Source of the DNA: Siphonodentalium dalli
Lineage: Eukaryota; Mollusca; Scaphopoda; Gadilida; Siphonodentaliidae
Length of the DNA: 64,000 bases
Assembly: GCA_032622095.1 (NCBI GenBank)
Contig: CP136062.1
Span: 129,969,282-130,033,281, forward strand
Direction of reading: 5' to 3'
Each line of letters starts with the position of its first letter. The first letter of the stretch is position 1. The notes beneath the pieces are model-generated. The model was not told where the DNA came from and did no database searches. It saw only the letters and a program-made list of their open reading frames with translations. This document shows, in pieces, positions 11,678 to 23,645 of the stretch. Made by a program: the position numbers and the translations under genes.

Positions 11678-12579
11678 TAAAGCGATAGCCCGCTTTTTCG
11701 CGGAATAATTGTAACTCCCTACATTTCTTCAGAAGTACCCATCAATGGAAAAAATGTGTCCAAAAACAGTATTATTTCTGTGGTTCTTTATTTATCACAC
11801 ACAATTTAACCCCACCCCCTTTAACACATTATTCATCAAAGAAGCACAATTTTCCACCACAAGTCATGTTCAGGCCCCATTTTCACACATTTTTTGCGGT
11901 CTGGTGTTGCAAACTTGGATCAGCTATGGAAGACTGTACAAGATTCTTTCCATGAGAGAACTTCTGGTGATGTGAGTTCATTGAGTCCAGATCTGATCAG
12001 CTGAGCATCAAGCACATGACATTATCAGCACATGGAAGACTAAAATGTGACATTTTCAGGTCTGCAAGGGTGATCCAAGATAACAGGATGTGGTGTATAT
12101 TGAATTAATTGAACAAAGATATGCTCTCTTTGGACTGCTGAAGCATTTTCTTAAATGTGTCCAAGTTTTAGAGATATTAACCTTCAAATGGCCATACCCA
12201 CCAGTGGAAATGACACACTTTTATGGTATATATCTGTATATCACTGGCTATAAAATACAAAATACTTGTTAGATTAGCTTCTTATAACAATTGAAATGTG
12301 TGTCATTGACATGCTCATGTTATGGGTAATTTGCATTATCATGTGACTATTACCACCTTTAAAAAATTTGAAAATACCTTGAAAAATTGGCATTTTTTAT
12401 GAAAAATCATACTAATTTTTTGGCTGATGTAAGTGAAAGAGGACATCAGCAGCAAGAATAGCCACATCACACATGAGAGATTCATTAAACTGAAAGACCA
12501 GGCTGTGAAAAATGCATTAAAATACTTTAAAGTGACTCCCAGCAATCAAAAATTCCAAAAAGCTCAGTTTTCACCTTTA

Positions 12580-12983
12580 GGTTACACTGGTGTAAATGTT
12601 TTCAATAGGCCTCATGCAGTGCTAACGTTTTATTCGTATACTGTTGGCAATATACATTTTGGGTCCAAATTTGTCTTTAAATCTGAAAAATTGACATATG
12701 GGGAAACTTTATACACAAAAAAATCATGTCTGTCTAGCAGGGAATTCGCCTTTAAATCTTGTGTTTTCGTAACTAGCGTCAGAACCAAAGGGTTAATTCC
12801 TGTGTCAATGGTTATTTTACCTATATATGGGAAATCATAGGGAAGAGGTGTGATGATTTTTGTATGCAAAAAGCACACAAGGCTATTGACCAATCAGGAC
12901 CCAGTGTCTATTTTATTCTCTCCTATATATTCCTCCCGCATCCGCTAGATGTCACTCCGAACCCTATTTACACCAATGCAACC
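12580..12983 (+). repeat. Right terminal direct repeat of element 1
   Basis: 404 bp, same orientation as 11223-11677, with an internal deletion of about 60 bp after GTCAGAACC. It keeps CCAAT (12890-12894) and TATATA (12924-12929). Its last bases are CAATGCAACC instead of CAGTGTAACC. Confidence 0.8.
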
Positions 12984-12987
12984 TTTA

Positions 12988-13514
12988 GTCAATTGCTCCA
13001 AACATCGTCAAAATCGTTTAAACGTTATGACTCGCCACAACAGATGTTCATATTTTAAATTGATCAATTCAACATGATGTCTGAAGAAAAACATTGGAGT
13101 TTGAAAGAAACAAAACAGTATTTGCTGGTTGAAGCTTCCACTTCTACATGTATGAGAGCCGATCTTCTTGGTCACCCACCCACTTGCAAATTGATGTTAT
13201 CAAGGTTCATACAATATTCATAAAATGTTACGAGTATCTTGCTATTGCCAAATAAGATTCTCAAAGTTAATTTGACTATCTCACTGTGAACCCGTGGTAA
13301 TTTTATTTCCATTATTTGCTATTGATTATTTATTCCATGTAAAGTTTTATGATATTTTGTATGTGTTTTAGATAATTTTTATATGTCTGAACACAAGTCA
13401 TGATCAGTTCCGGAATACATATTACTGACTCCAAGCGGACGGTTCTACACATTGTCTGCTTTATACAGAGTGTCTTCGCAACAATAGTTTCTGACTAAAT
13501 ATTTCTATTCTTAG
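12988..13514. other. No gene seen
   Basis: Unique stretch between the two LTR-like elements. No coding character and no clear repeat were found. Confidence 0.4.
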
Positions 13515-13568
13515 TCGTGATGTTGCCTAGCGGCGGAAAAGACATTAAACCACAATAAATAAATAAAT
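13515..13568 (+). repeat. Possible SINE 3' tail
   Basis: GTCGTGATGTTGCCTAGCGG, then GACATTAAACCAC and an AATA-repeat tail, resembles the end of the SINE at 2479-2790 (GTCGTGATATGGCATTAG, GACATTAAACCC, ATCA repeats). No tRNA-like head is visible upstream, so this would be a 5'-decayed copy or a different SINE sharing the tail. Confidence 0.4.
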
Positions 13569-13820
13569 CGATCATACGAACAATTATCATAAGCGTGTTA
13601 TATGTATTATAAACAAAAATATTGAGTGTGCCCTCTTTCTATAGAAGTTTAGTCCCGGTAAAATAAGGTGAGATGGCTGACTAGGAGAGAATCTCATTGC
13701 CGGCTGCTTTATATCAAATGCGAGCAGTGACGAAGAGTTATTCCGCCTATATGCAGGATATAACACGGTGTATATACTGCATGTTGTGATGTTAGTTTTA
13801 TCGCCCGAGTCTACACTTGA

Positions 13821-14271
13821 GGTTACACTGGTGTAAATGTTTTCCATAGGCCTCAGTGCTAACGTTTTAGCGTATGCTGTTGGCTATATGAACCATGGGT
13901 CCAATTTTTTTTTTAAATCTGAAAAATTGACATTTCGGGAAACTTTTTACACAAAAAAATCATATCTGTCTAGCAGGGAATTCGCCTTTAAATCTTGTGT
14001 TTTCGTAACTAGTGTCAGATCCGCATAAAAAAATACTGTCATATTTTAGACCACACCAACAAATTCAAACTTCACTACAAAGGGTTAATTCCTGTGCCAA
14101 TGGCTATCTTACCTATGGGAAATCATAGGGAAGAGGTGTGATGATTTTTTTATGCAAAAAGCACACAAGGCTATTGACCAATCAGGGCCCAGTGTCTATT
14201 TTATTCTCTCCTATATATTCCTCCCGCATCCGCTAGAGGTCTCTCCGAACCTTATTTACACCAGTGTAACC
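13821..14271 (+). repeat. Left terminal direct repeat of element 2
   Basis: Starts GGTTACACTGGTGTAAAT and ends with the inverse. Contains CTGTCTAGCAGGGAATTCGC and GGTGTGATGATTTTTTTATG, shared with all four repeats of this family. Confidence 0.85.
14178..14217 (+). promoter_or_regulatory. CCAAT plus TATA motif in left terminal repeat of element 2
   Basis: CCAAT at 14178-14182 and TATATA at 14212-14217 lie 54-93 bases before the end of the repeat and would drive transcription into the interior. The spacing suits a Pol II core promoter. Promoter activity is inferred from motifs only. Confidence 0.35.
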
Positions 14272-15173
14272 TAAAGCGATAGCCCGCTTTTTCGCGGAAT
14301 AATTGTAACACCCTACATTTTTTCAGAATTGCCCATGAATGAAAAAAATGTGTTCAAAAATAATATCACTTCTGTGGTTCTTTATTTATCACACATAATT
14401 TAACCCCACTCTCTGTAACACATTATTCATCAAAAAAGCACATTTTTCCACCACAAGTCATATTCAGGCCCCATTTTCACACAGTTTTTGGGGTCTGGTG
14501 TTGCAAACTTGGATCAGCTATGGAAGACTGTACAAGATCCTTTCCATGAGAGAACTTCTGGTGATGTGAGGTCATTGAGTCCAGATCTGATCAGCTGAGC
14601 ATCAAGCACATGACTTTATAAGCACATGGAAGACTAAAATATGACATTTTCAGGTCTGCAATGGTGATCCAAGATAACTGGATGTGGGTGTATATTGAAT
14701 TAGTTGAACAAAGATATGCTCTCTTTGAAATGCTGAAGCATTTTCTTAAATGTGTCCAAGTTTTAGTGCTATTAACCTTCAAATGGCCATACCCACCAGT
14801 GAAAATGAGACACTTTTATTATATATATCTGTATATCACTGGCTATAAAATCCAAAATACTTGTTAGATTAGCTTCTTATAACAATTGGTATGTGTGTCA
14901 TTGACATGCTCATGTAATGGGTAATTTGCATTATCATGTGACAATTACCACCTTGAAATTTTTTGAAAATACCTTGAAAAATTGGCATTTTTTATGAAAA
15001 ATCATACCATTTTTTTGGCCGATGGAAGTGAAAGAAGACATCAGCAGCAAGAATAGCCACACCATGCATGGGAGATTCATTGGACTGAAAGACCAGGCTG
15101 TGAAAAATGCATTAAAATACTTTAAAGTGACTCCCAGGAATCAAAAATGCCAAAAAGTTCATTTTTCCCTTTA

Positions 15174-15624
15174 GGTTACACTGGTGTAAATGTTTTCCAT
15201 AGGCCTCAGTGCTAACGTTTTAGCGTATGCTGTTGGCTATATGAACCATGGGTCCATTTTTTTTTTTTAATCTGAAAAATTGACATTTCGGGAAACTTTT
15301 TACACAAAAAAATCATATCTGTCTAGCAGGGAATTCGCCTTTAAATCTTGTGTTTTCGTAACTAGTGTCAGATCCGCATAAAAAAATACTGTCATATTTT
15401 AGACCACACCAACAAATTCAAACTTCACTACAAAGGGTTAATTCCTGTGCCAATGGCTATCTTACCTATGGGAAATCATAGGGAAGAGGTGTGATGATTT
15501 TTTTATGCAAAAAGCACACAAGGCTATTGACCAATCAGGGCCCAGTGTCTATTTTATTCTCTCCTATATATTCCTCCCGCATCCGCTAGAGGTCTCTCCG
15601 AACCTTATTTACACCAGTGTAACC
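15174..15624 (+). repeat. Right terminal direct repeat of element 2
   Basis: Nearly identical to 13821-14271; the difference I see is in the T-run at about 15257-15270. CCAAT is at 15531-15535 and TATATA at 15565-15570. Confidence 0.85.
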
Positions 15625-15628
15625 TTGA

Positions 15629-17002
15629 ACTGGAACAAAATGTATCCGGCGGCCCGGATAGACAGCAATATCTTTAATGAAAGGATAAAAACTGCAGGCA
15701 AACAATGATTAATTAAAAACAGAAATGCAGGCAACACCAACGAAAGTTTCAATGACATTGTAGCTAAATTTGGATAATCTTATGCTGACTAGTTAATATC
15801 ATGATGAAGAATAAAGAAAATCAAAACGTTTTAATGAAGGGATTGTATATATGTGTAGATACAACTGTTTTCATCGGATTACAGATGTGGCCTATTGTGT
15901 GTAGACGAAATTACTCATGCAAAGAGCAAAATAAAATAAAATAAAATTAATGAAATTCTAACGATGGTATACCATCAAGATGACAAAATTAGCGAAGTTC
16001 CTGGGGAATTTCCCGTGTCGGATATACACGGTGGTCACGTAGTCTAGGTTGAGGTTGCATCCATGCAGTGGTTTTATATTCCGATATTCCATTTGCTGCT
16101 AACATACGTTGTCATTTATGATGCAATGGACCATGAATCATAACTGTGGTTAACATATCCAATACATGTACCACACAGTACCGGTGTATGTATATGTTGT
16201 CTATATCCAACAGTCGAAATTATGTTCTATACATGACTGTTGAGAAACGGTTAACCCATTCTATACTAAATACTCAGTGACGGGCAGCTATTCCTCAGGA
16301 ATAGTTCAGAGAATAAATTCAACAAACGACCATATAGTAGTATCTGAACATTTCCCAACAATTAATATGATTCATTCTGCACGTTATATACCCGTTGTCT
16401 GCTTATATTGCATCAACATCCCTACATATGAATAATATACCCTTCCAATGTATACTTTAATAACTGCATGAATGGGAGATCCATTTGGTCTAGAAACAGT
16501 TGGTATGGTCGGCTGATACGGACCCTGGTTCTTACCACCTCATTCGAACATCTATTATAGCTTCAAGCTAAACCTGTTGGAAGTTTTTACGGACCCTGAC
16601 TTTTACTGAGCTTCGGCTCATACGGACCTCATTCAAATTAAATTATAATTTATTTTATTTATATTTATGTTTGATTTGTTATATATCTTCCAAATTTTGT
16701 ATATCTTTTAAATTTATCTTTCACTTTTTTACTTTCGGATAATTTCCTTTTAACTTATATTAACTTATATTTTAAATTATATTTATGTTTGTCACTCACT
16801 TGTTGTAAGAGGTATAACTGACTTAGTTCCGTTGTGTTCTGGCTTGTAAACATTTATTGAATGGTGTTCATACCTGAACATTAGAATGATAGGATAGGAT
16901 AGGATAATGTCATTCACAATACACACATGACAATTACAAATAGATATAGTAGACTAAATATTTCTGTATATTGTCAGGGGTGACAAAGTCATTCCTGTGA
17001 CC
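15629..17002. other. No gene seen; AT-rich part and GATAG microsatellite
   Basis: 15629-16640 is unique non-coding DNA. TACGGACC occurs three times near 16518-16626, beside a small TGAGCTTCGGCTCA stem-loop (about 16607-16620). 16640-16800 is strongly AT-rich. A short GATAG repeat lies at 16888-16906. Confidence 0.5.
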
Positions 17003-17214
17003 CCAAGGGATACTGAACACTAATGTTTGCCATTTATGGGACCATCTCATATTATACCCAACATAATGTATGCCACAAATGAATAAATGTGAGCCATGGA
17101 TGAGTGCAAAATACACTCATGTGCTCTACTTTATTGATCGATGCGAAGATCATATGAATTTTGACAAAAATGAGATGGTCCCATAAATGGCCGGATTTGG
17201 TGTTATGTACCCCT
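17003..17214. mobile_element. Inverted-repeat MITE, family C, copy 2
   Basis: The left arm (AGGGATACTGAACACTAATG..., GGGACCATCTCATATTATAC) and right arm (ATGAGATGGTCCCATAAATG..., GGTGTTATGTACCCC) pair over about 50 bp, and a TA follows the right end. The interior (ACAAATGAATAAATGTGAGCC, TACACTCATGTGCTCTA) matches the element at 3557-3846. It is short and non-coding. Confidence 0.75.
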
Positions 17215-18167
17215 ATAATCCCTTGACTTTTATATAAACACGTGCATATCAGAACTTTATACAACTGGAACTTTGAACGGCTTGAATTCATTGATCTGCA
17301 TGGATAGTAAACTGGATACCGTTTCTGATATGTTGGATTCATAGGGAGATAATTCATACCTTAAATGCATATTATTGACTTGTTCGGCTGCGTGAAACTT
17401 ATAAGTTAGTATTCATGTGCTATGCCAACTGGAGGAATATAGTATTCTACTAATATCGCCGAAAATCTCGAGCAAATCGACCGAACCACTCCATAGAAAA
17501 CATAATCTGAACCAGTACGCTCAATTGTAAATATTTACATCTCGATACGGGACGCAACTAACGGCAGTAAACTATTGGCGATAAACTAACGAAAACGATT
17601 TCGCCTTCAAGATTCACTGCATGTAATTAATATATAAGAATGACGGTGTGAGTTGTCAATTTCGATATAATATTTGTAAAAATAACTACTTTGAGCGAGA
17701 TTGTTCTCCATTTCTATGTTATCACCCTACCGGAGTGTTTCACATCACTTTTAAAATTAGGTGACTTGTTGTCGAACAAAAACATTATTTCTAACAACTA
17801 AATTAACCATTTCTATACTAACAGTATTCTCACACTCGGACATAAAAGTATACATAGGAATAGTCTATTATTCATCTACATGGTATTTCAGGAAAATGGA
17901 GCAGACGAGTCAGACGACAGATAACACGAGTACAAAGGAGTCCTATGTCTTGGAGGGATATGTTCAGATAATAATGTCGTTTGTTGAACTTACTATCTGA
18001 ACATTTCCTGAGGGATATAACTACTCGTCAATGAGTATTTAGTATAGAAAGAGGTAAATCAATCAAGCTGCAGTTGAATTCTTATGAAAATCACAAAAAC
18101 AGAAATGTAACATCTTGTGATCAATTGCATACAGACCGCCTATCTTAACATTGATTCACCTTTAAGG
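17215..18167. other. No gene seen
   Basis: Unique AT-rich DNA. The frame at 17761-18000 has no motif. Confidence 0.4.
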
Positions 18168-18296
18168 GGGTGGTAGTAGGACAGTCTAGCCTGACTATGC
18201 CACCCCCTCGAATATACAATACAATATTTGTCAAATGTATTATGTATTAATATGTGTATATTGAAATAAAATATCCTATCCTATCCTATCCTACAG
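18168..18296 (+). repeat. Dispersed repeat F with a TATCC-repeat tail
   Basis: A GC-rich stem-loop (GGGGGTGGTAGTAGGACAG pairing with CTGACTATGCCACCCCC, about 18175-18210) is followed by an AT-rich stretch and a tail of TATCC repeats (18271-18293). The same sequence occurs inverted in both units of the duplication at 45018-46472 (about 45085-45190 and 45812-45915). The layout resembles the 3' end of a retroposon whose tail is a short tandem repeat. Confidence 0.7.
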
Positions 18297-20346
18297 GTTT
18301 ATTAGTTTAAACAGATTTATCTTGGTATAGAGAACATAGATTTTCTATTGAAAACCAATAAGTGATGTTGTTCGTATTAAAATAGTACTCTTTCCCGCAA
18401 ATTAAACCAATAACTGTAATATAGATATAAGACAAGTTACCTAGCTTGTTAATGGATCCTTAAGTTCTATAGAAGATTAAGTAGCTGAAAACTGTCCCAT
18501 TTTCCGTCGCTTCACCTGAGTCCTTTTTAAAAGTCGATATATTACCATGAGAGCTTCCTATTAGTGTATATGTAGATGTTTTATTCACACACGAATTAAG
18601 TTACAACAAAGCTTTAATAATAATTCAGTCATGTGTAATTATATGTGATGCAGTGCATGGCATAACCGTGATTGGCTGTCTTCTTGTTACCCCCACACCT
18701 TGTCAATATAATAAATAAATTTTCAGTAGCATAATATTGATGTCTTAATAACGAAATTCTGGAATTTATAATATCAACATATTGGCTTCTGTAGTGATTT
18801 ATTTGTAGTATTTGGTACGATATAATCAGTGTACTGGTATAGAACGGTACTAATGATGTATTATGTTGTCAAATCTTATCGTAGATCTTTAACTGTTAAA
18901 TAGATTGTTACAGATCCTCAGAATACCAGTTAACAGAGAGCGCCCGGATAAATCCTGCGTAAAAGTTAAGAAAATATAGAATGCAAGTCGTGTTTTTTAA
19001 CACTAATATGATGTCTTCCACACATTTGCTGAAGTAATATCCACAATTTCAACGCAATCAACATGTATGAGACTGAAATACATAAAAACTTGTCATTTTG
19101 GCTAAGAAATTGTCAAAATTCGAACACTTTGATGATATAAAAGCAGCGTACCAGCCTTGTTGATGAATCCTGAACATATACCGGTTAACATTGCCATATG
19201 AATCCCGGGTACCAGTCTGTGCAGTTTACCAACATCTCTTAAATGGTTGAGGTATAATATGTTTGATGTACAAAAACGGGGCACAATCAATACCTATCTT
19301 TCTAGTAAATTACAGTTATAAATATATGTATGAGTTTTTGACGATTACTGATTGTTTAATGTGCATTGTGAATTTCCACACCTCATGTCCTAGTTCATCC
19401 CGCAAGACAAACGATTATATACGTTTTAAACGAATCTAAAATGAACACCGCTATGCGTTACAGACTTGATTGGTGGCGTATAGGTTCCTGCATGACCCGG
19501 TGTCTAATGCTGATGTGAGAGCGATCGCCTCGGGAAACTGATCCGAAAGGGTTGACTCCAATGACACTGACGCATCGTAAGAACGTTCATTAGCGATATC
19601 ACAAGCAAAGACTTAGACAGTATATTGAATTGCCACACTAACTAAATTCCGTTTACGAACCAGAGCCAGCTGCTTTGAGAGAGGATATCAATTTTGATGA
19701 AATTTTCATCCGTCTCCTAATCCGCTAAATCGCTCTTATTTGCTAACCGAGGAATTATTGAGACCGGGAAAATTGACACATTGACTGATAGGGATAAGGC
19801 AATTTGCAGGCGACCATTCGTAAACAACGACACTACTAGATTACTAGTGGACAATAATTCATTGGGAATTGCCATGCTTATCGCTGGAAACATCTCATTT
19901 ACCGGAACGATTTAGAATCGGAAGCGGACCATTTCTTAAACTGATCACCGGACCGATAATTTCTTGAGCGACGCACCAATGCGCTAATGTTACAATGATA
20001 CGAAGATTCGATTTTAGTGACGTCGCTGTCAGTTTAATTTAATATATTTCTAATCCTGTCTGTGAAATGGATTGCAATTAATCGGAGAATGTTGAAATAT
20101 TTCCAGCGGTTGGTACCAATTAGCCAAGAGTATTCGAGTGAGAGGCAACAAACTGAAATGGGTGGAATTCACGGCCATGCATTTACATTATGCTGAGCAC
20201 GCGCCCTATAGTATATCTCAGTATATGAACGGCTGTAGAGAAATTTTCAGGATATATGCAGGCATCAACTACATGTATAGATACACATCCTCGCGTAAAT
20301 ACGCACATATTCGACCTATAATGTGAAATAGGTACAAAATGTGACT
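18297..20346. other. 2-kb unique stretch, no gene seen
   Basis: No long frame, repeat or RNA gene was seen. About 19400-20130 is more balanced in base composition and free of repeats, which would suit a regulatory element but does not show one. Confidence 0.4.
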
Positions 20347-21460
20347 ATTTGATTCTGAAATAAGCAGATACAATTAATGGAGTCATGTCCGTTATTTCGT
20401 TTTATGGCGCGGGCCACAGTGTAAACACATGGTAAATGGCTTACACATGGAAAGTCGTGAGTTGGCTTATTTGTGTCATTGTCCGCACATGACCTGCTTT
20501 GAATTGCTTCATTATGAGTCGATAATGAGAATATATATATAAAACGTTCTTATTTCAGCACATTATCAACTCAAAATGAGGCGATTCTAAGTAGATTATC
20601 TACCTAAAATAAGTTTCTATTATAGGCCGAATATGTGCGTGTTTTCGGGAGAACAGGATGTTTGGTCACATGATCCGAGAAAATTTCCATACCCCCACTC
20701 GGAGATTATGGATGGTTACTAGATTATATATATCAGCCCGTCCGAGAAAATATCTGTCATAGGTTGTGGGATATGAATTAAATTTGGTGTGGATGTTTGC
20801 CACCAGGATTACTTTTAATAGAGGGCACAATGTCGTGGTTAGCATTTCTGTTCTAGAGTTATCCTTATTTGTTTATCTGGAAATGGTTTTCTTTCAGCCT
20901 GCGCAGATATCTCATAGGATCTCAATGAAATTTAATGCCAAATAGTTAAAATTCGCATTTTCCCTTTATATAATTGCTTTAAAATTTGGGATTCGTTCTG
21001 ACGATATTTAAATTTTCCAAAGTGTGGGGGGGGGCTTGGTACAACCTCTCGTTGGTTTTAATTTTTCAGGTTCGTCTCCAACATACACTCGTGCAAATTG
21101 GTTCATATTGGAGTTATTTGGTTCTGAAATAAGCCCACAGTGGACTTATACCCGTTATTCCATTGGTTGGCGGGGCACGCAGAGAAAACACATTATAAAG
21201 AGCGTAAATCTGGTAAGTCGTGAGTTGGTTTATTAGTGCTATTTTCCAGCCTGTTCTCGTGAAAAAAGCGCAACACGCGCTTATTTCATATTGAAATAGT
21301 CCCATATTGGGCTGTTATAATAACCAGCGTTTCGGACCATATATATTATATTTGAGCTCTAAAATAATGCCAATATGAGCTTATTTCGCGCAGTTAAAAG
21401 ATAAGCTCTTATTGTGCTTATTTTCACGAGAATAGGTTAACCGAAATTGGTCGATAAATT
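20347..21460. repeat. Weak dispersed repeat around CTTATTTC motifs
   Basis: ATTTGATTCTGAAATAAGC (20346) and GTCGTGAGTTGGCTTATT (about 20453) recur as TTTGGTTCTGAAATAAGCCC (21117) and GTCGTGAGTTGGTTTATT (about 21217). Further GCTTATTTC/GAAATAAGC pieces lie between about 21270 and 21430. The copies are degraded and I cannot define ends. Confidence 0.45.
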
Positions 21461-22217
21461 CGTGACATACACATGATGAGATTATATAAGGAACATTTTG
21501 CGTGGAAGGTTGAATACTGCTAATAAATTTATGCACGTCCGTGAATTTATTTACGTATGTATTTAAATAAACACTTAGTAATGTGTATCTGAAATATAAA
21601 ATTTTAGCCCCTAGATATGTGCGTATGTGTTCAGCTGAAGGTCTAAGCATATCTCATTATGCAGAAAGTGTGTATTTATGCATAATGTTGCGCTTCTGTT
21701 AACAATGTGCAATTGAATGTTTCCAAGATCCAATTTCACAAATGACCTCCCAAGCTAACTTCAAAAGTCGTAAACGTAGTTAGTGAGGGTTTTGTTTCTT
21801 ACTTATTCTAATCCCCCACTCGAAAGCGTGGATTCATAAATATATGATGATCGCATATTAAGAGGTGGTATGCTAGTGCCATTGTTATCAAATCTACCTG
21901 TCAAACCAATCACAAGGATCGGCTTAGTGAATGCTATCTCTCATTGCGATGTCAAATGGGCGTATTGTGTTTGTGTTTACGAAACTACTTTCTTACGCAT
22001 CCATCTCGAATTTGGATGCACGCGGTGATATATAATACAAAAGTTAAATAAAGTTGATATTTGCCACTTGAAAGAAACAATTTTTCTCATGAATTGGGCC
22101 TTTAATAATGTTAGCACTGTTAGAGATCTTCCGCTCAACCTCGAAGATAGAAATTGCACCATTTCCAAAAAGCACGAGTTTATTTTGTAAAACATAGGGG
22201 TCCGAATCGGCGTCCTC
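21461..22217. other. No gene seen
   Basis: Unique AT-rich DNA with short chance frames only. Confidence 0.4.
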
Positions 22218-22362
22218 TAGTTTAAACTTGGTTTTATTCTAGACCTGGTTTTATTTTAGCATAAACTATGTTTTAGCAGGTGTAAAACTTGTTTTTATTG
22301 GAGTAAAACTCGATTTTAGTGGATGCAAATCCGGTTTTACTCCAGTTAAAACCAGCCTTCTG
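22218..22362 (+). repeat. Degenerate minisatellite, unit of about 27 bp
   Basis: Roughly six units built around a core like AAACTTGGTTTTATT, each diverged (AAACTATGTTTTAGC, AAACTTGTTTTTATT, AAACTCGATTTTAGT, AAATCCGGTTTTACT). Both TTTTA and TAAAA forms alternate, so the array is also weakly palindromic. Confidence 0.6.
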
Positions 22363-22980
22363 ATAACTCTGTTTTAATTTTTGAACTCGCTCTTAATTAA
22401 AACCTATAGATTTATTGTCGGAACTAAAATCTGATAAAATCTGAAATCTTGTGTGGTCATTTGACGATGTATTCATCATTGGTGAATTAGGTATGAATTA
22501 GTTGTACATACCCATCCATTTGTCGCGAAAATATGCTATTTATGAAAATTGTTCAGAATAATTAGCGAGAGAAGTGATCAGTTAATCCATTCAATGCTAT
22601 TTTATAATACCCGCGATCTTGCGTGTCTCTACCTGTTACAACAATGAAATGTATACCATACTTGACTGAGAACTTGAGAAGACATGTCAGTAACAATATA
22701 TTATTGGAAGAAATTGGCTGGGAACAACTGAAAAGTCGACGTGACAAAGCAAACTATTTCTTTTTCGCAAAATGATTACGGGAACCGCGCCAGAGTATTT
22801 GAAGCTTCGGACAACAAAACCGAAATGTAAATGAATTCCGTGTTTATAGATACAGCAGCGAGAACCATCGCACATCATTTGTCCTTGCAACGGCAAGCAA
22901 TGGAACACACTTGACCACAACCTGCAAAACAGATACATGTGAAATTGGTTAATTCAGATACATACAATGTAATCTCAAAA
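22363..22980. other. No gene seen
   Basis: Unique sequence. Overlapping minus-strand frames at 22562-22938 have no recognisable motif. Confidence 0.4.
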
Positions 22981-23018
22981 TATATATATATATATATATA
23001 TCTCTCTCTCTCTCTCTA
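22981..23018. repeat. TA/TC microsatellite
   Basis: About ten TA repeats (22981-23000) followed directly by about nine TC repeats (23001-23018). Confidence 0.95.
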
Positions 23019-23244
23019 CTCTCCTTGCTTCTTGACTTCTACCTCCAATACAATTCAATATTTAGCGAACACATAGTCAATCAGCAATCACCAAACAGCA
23101 ACAAACAGACACAGTATCATGGTCCCATGCTGCTTTAGTGAGGCCGTCACGAGAGTACGTTGTACCAAGAACTTGTATCCATGTTATCATCTCAAAGGTG
23201 CATTATCTCATCATATAACAATTTTGAAATAGTTACTTGGGTAT

Positions 23245-23645
23245 AAAATATGAATTGAAGATCCCTGTCCGGAAACGCTTAGAGCTATCAATTAATATTG
23301 GTTTTATTTCGAATATTTTATTATAAAATGAAATGATTAAAACATACCATGCAGGCGATACCATATAGCGATAGAGATCATTAGAGTGTTCCCATTGCTA
23401 CGCCCCGAACGTCAAATATCCCAGATTTGTCGTTTTGTTTTATTCCATAGTTAATAGCGATAATGAGTCTAACTCGTTTATTTGTGACAAAATTACACAA
23501 TAACATTTCTGGTATCTGTTAACAGTAACCAATATTGTTCGATTCCTAAACAATCACTCTTGTTTATACCAAAAATATTCGAAATATAATCAATATTAAT
23601 CGACAGAAGCGTTTCCGGACAGGGAAATTCGATTCATATCTAATA
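23245..23645. repeat. Inverted repeat, arms of about 80 bp
   Basis: 23245-23326 (GGGTATAAAATATGAATTGA..., CCTGTCCGGAAACGCTT, ATTTCGAATATTTT) pairs with 23566-23645 (AAAATATTCGAAAT..., AAGCGTTTCCGGACAGGGA). Weaker complementarity extends a little outside. The interior of about 240 bp is unique and non-coding. It may be a non-autonomous DNA transposon. Confidence 0.65.

Larger units (their letters stand above)
11223..12983 (+). mobile_element. LTR-like non-coding element 1 (1.76 kb)
   Basis: Two direct repeats, 11223-11677 and 12580-12983, flank a 902-bp interior. Each repeat starts GGTTACACTGGTGTAAAT and ends in the inverted form (exact ATTTACACCAGTGTAACC in some copies, degraded in the right repeat). 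The whole is flanked by TTTA at 11219-11222 and 12984-12987, a candidate 4-bp target duplication. The two flanks resemble each other more than they resemble those of element 2 (shared CTAGATGTCACTCCGAACCC and CTGTTGGCAATAT). The right repeat lacks about 60 bp present in the left. The interior has no gag or pol. It holds short protein-like stretches, notably VKEDISSKNSHITHERF in the frame starting at 12433. Ends are GG...CC, not the TG...CA of known LTR elements, and I see no primer-binding site, so the class is open. Confidence 0.75.
13821..15624 (+). mobile_element. LTR-like non-coding element 2 (1.80 kb), young
   Basis: The structure matches element 1: direct repeats 13821-14271 and 15174-15624 (451 bp each) around a 902-bp interior (14272-15173), flanked by TTGA at 13817-13820 and 15625-15628. 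By eye the two repeats are identical except around one poly-T run, whereas they differ clearly from those of element 1. That is the pattern expected if both flanks are copied from one template at insertion. The interior is collinear with that of element 1 and also 902 bp long. It carries no recognisable gag, pol or transposase. A 50-residue open stretch (MEVKEDISSKNSH onwards, ending at about 15174) matches the corresponding frame of element 1. It could be a TRIM-like retroelement with unusual ends, or a composite DNA element. Confidence 0.78.
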
